From NCBI GenBank assembly GCA_947504035.1, contig CANNGA010000018.1, positions 23,765 through 87,764 on the forward strand: a DNA stretch of 64,000 bases. Reading direction: 5' to 3'. Below are positions 63,104-64,000 of this stretch, one piece after another (the first letter of the stretch is position 1; every line of letters begins with the position of its first letter). This DNA comes from an uncultured Flavobacteriaceae bacterium (GTDB lineage: Bacteria; Bacteroidota; Bacteroidia; Flavobacteriales; Flavobacteriaceae). The translations under genes and the position numbers were made by a program. The notes beneath the pieces are model-generated. The model saw only the letters and a list, made by a program, of their open reading frames with translations. It did no database searches and had not been told where the DNA came from.

Positions 63104-63592
63104 ATGTGTACATCTCACTCGCATTATATGAACGAAGCCGTAGCACTTGCGCACGAATGTTTAGAAGACAAATTAAGATCTCCCTTTGGTTGTGTTGTTG
63201 TTCATAAAGACAAAATAGTAGGTATTGGCAAAGAAGCCATTAAAGTTAAAAACGACCCTACAGCACATGCAGAAATTGAAGCCATACGAGATGCTTCTCA
63301 ACATTTAAAAACTATAGATTTAAGTGACTGCATATTATTTACCAGTAGCGAACCCTGTTCTATGTGTTTGTCTGCAATACATTGGTCTCGAATACGAACG
63401 GTTTACTATTCGTGTTCAAGAAAAGACGTATTTAGTTTTGGATTGCCAGATGCATTCGAATTGGTAGAAAAAAGAAAAAATAGTAGTCAAAATGGTCTTA
63501 AAACGTTTGAAATGACTCAAATTAAAAATGACAAAGCCATACAAGTTTTTAAAGACTGGAGAGCAAGGCAAAAAACAAAAAAAAACCTGTAG
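63104..63592 (+). CDS. Nucleoside/guanine deaminase (CMP/dCMP deaminase superfamily)
   Basis: 162 aa. Zinc-binding motifs HAE (H55-A56-E57) and PCSMC (C85, C88) are complete; GKEAIKVKNDPTAHAEI and IHWSRIRTVYYSCSRKDV resemble bacterial guanine deaminases and TadA-like enzymes. A start at the ATG at 63128 (MNEAVALAHECL) is also possible. Substrate cannot be fixed from the sequence. Confidence 0.88.
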   Translation: MCTSHSHYMNEAVALAHECLEDKLRSPFGCVVVHKDKIVGIGKEAIKVKNDPTAHAEIEAIRDASQHLKTIDLSDCILFTSSEPCSMCLSAIHWSRIRTVYYSCSRKDVFSFGLPDAFELVEKRKNSSQNGLKTFEMTQIKNDKAIQVFKDWRARQKTKKNL

Positions 63593-64000
63593 TTAAGGCT
63601 ACCTTTTTAATATAAGTTTTGAGGTTTTAGCAGTAAACTGGCGGGATATTTATGGAGAAGGAGGAGTTTTATGAAGTAATTACACAAACAGCTCTAAAGT
63701 TAATGCAAGACGAGTTTTTGTTTAAACCGTTTTAAGCGAAGGGGTTGAAATAGTTTGTATTATGGTTTATGTTATAAGCGGCATGTTTTAAATTAATTGG
63801 TAAACGGATATGCAGCAGTGTACGCTCTAAAACTACAGAAATAGTGCATAAATACGTTTTATTAAACGTACAAAAATTAAAAGCCTCTTTGAGATGTTAA
63901 CGAAATAAAGTATGTTTGAATCGTAAATAGGGCTTGCTGATTTTCTACTTATATTTTTACACCCCTAATGTTTACAATACTTTGTGTGTTTTTTGTTAGA
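63593..64000. other. Terminal stretch without clear genes
   Basis: Only a 27-codon open frame (63652-63735, MEKEEFYEVITQTALKLMQD) has some coding look and may be a remnant. The remainder shows no coding character or strong structure; the next gene is probably beyond the window. Confidence 0.4.

Overview
The window comes from a low-GC member of the Bacteroidota, most likely a marine or polysaccharide-degrading flavobacterium. The evidence is C-terminal type IX secretion (T9SS) sorting domains, -7 boxes of the Bacteroidetes TAnnTTTG type, a GH10 xylanase lipoprotein, CBM6/SGNH/beta-helix secreted proteins, and giant flavobacterial RHS/YD-repeat proteins.

Layout. (1) 1-8340: a tightly packed type II secretion / type IV pilus-like operon: GspF (cut by the window edge), pseudopilin, prepilin peptidase, GspE ATPase, GspD secretin, a PilM/PilN-like GspL, a PilO/GspM-like protein, an FN3-like lipoprotein, a GspC/PilP-like protein and a Skp/OmpH-like protein. 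(2) 8.4-11.1 kb: a small membrane protein, a truncated IS1380-family element, a REP-associated tyrosine transposase (RAYT), several REP units and two C-terminal scraps of XRE regulators. (3) 11.2-30.9 kb: secreted and envelope genes: LRR-CBM6-T9SS protein, SGNH esterase-like T9SS protein, ricin/beta-helix lipoprotein, an ECF sigma / anti-sigma-like / periplasmic TPR-CHAT operon, tRNA-Ala(GGC), a toxin-23-like protein, an LRR lipoprotein, GH10 xylanase, a MATE exporter and QueD.

(4) 31.4-52.3 kb: a five-gene operon of about 21 kb: a 2086-aa protein with an SpvB/RHS-like N-terminus and thrombospondin-3 repeats, an LRR/Ig-like/YD protein, a LolA-like secreted protein, a 3357-aa RHS protein with a C-terminal toxin module, and a candidate immunity gene. 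(5) 52.3-58.8 kb: a mobile module: XRE regulator divergent from a primase-type ATPase, two tyrosine recombinases, a RadC-like JAB protein and a RelBE-type pair, ending in about 0.8 kb of non-coding DNA with several long inverted repeats. (6) 59.0-60.5 kb: an orphan RHS tip that repeats the core of the main RHS gene but carries a papain-like toxin and an Imm35-like immunity gene. (7) 60.5-64 kb: REP units and IS ends, a double-HTH AraC regulator, an NTF2-like protein, a YHS protein and a nucleoside deaminase.

How it works together. The most notable inference is that the mobile module sits between two direct repeats of the RHS core (50.82 and 59.02 kb, 8192 bp apart and in frame). Recombination between them would remove the module and replace the first toxin/immunity pair with the second. 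REP units, XRE tails and IS1380 ends shared by the 9-11 kb and 52-61 kb regions show that these two loci have exchanged or received the same mobile sequences.
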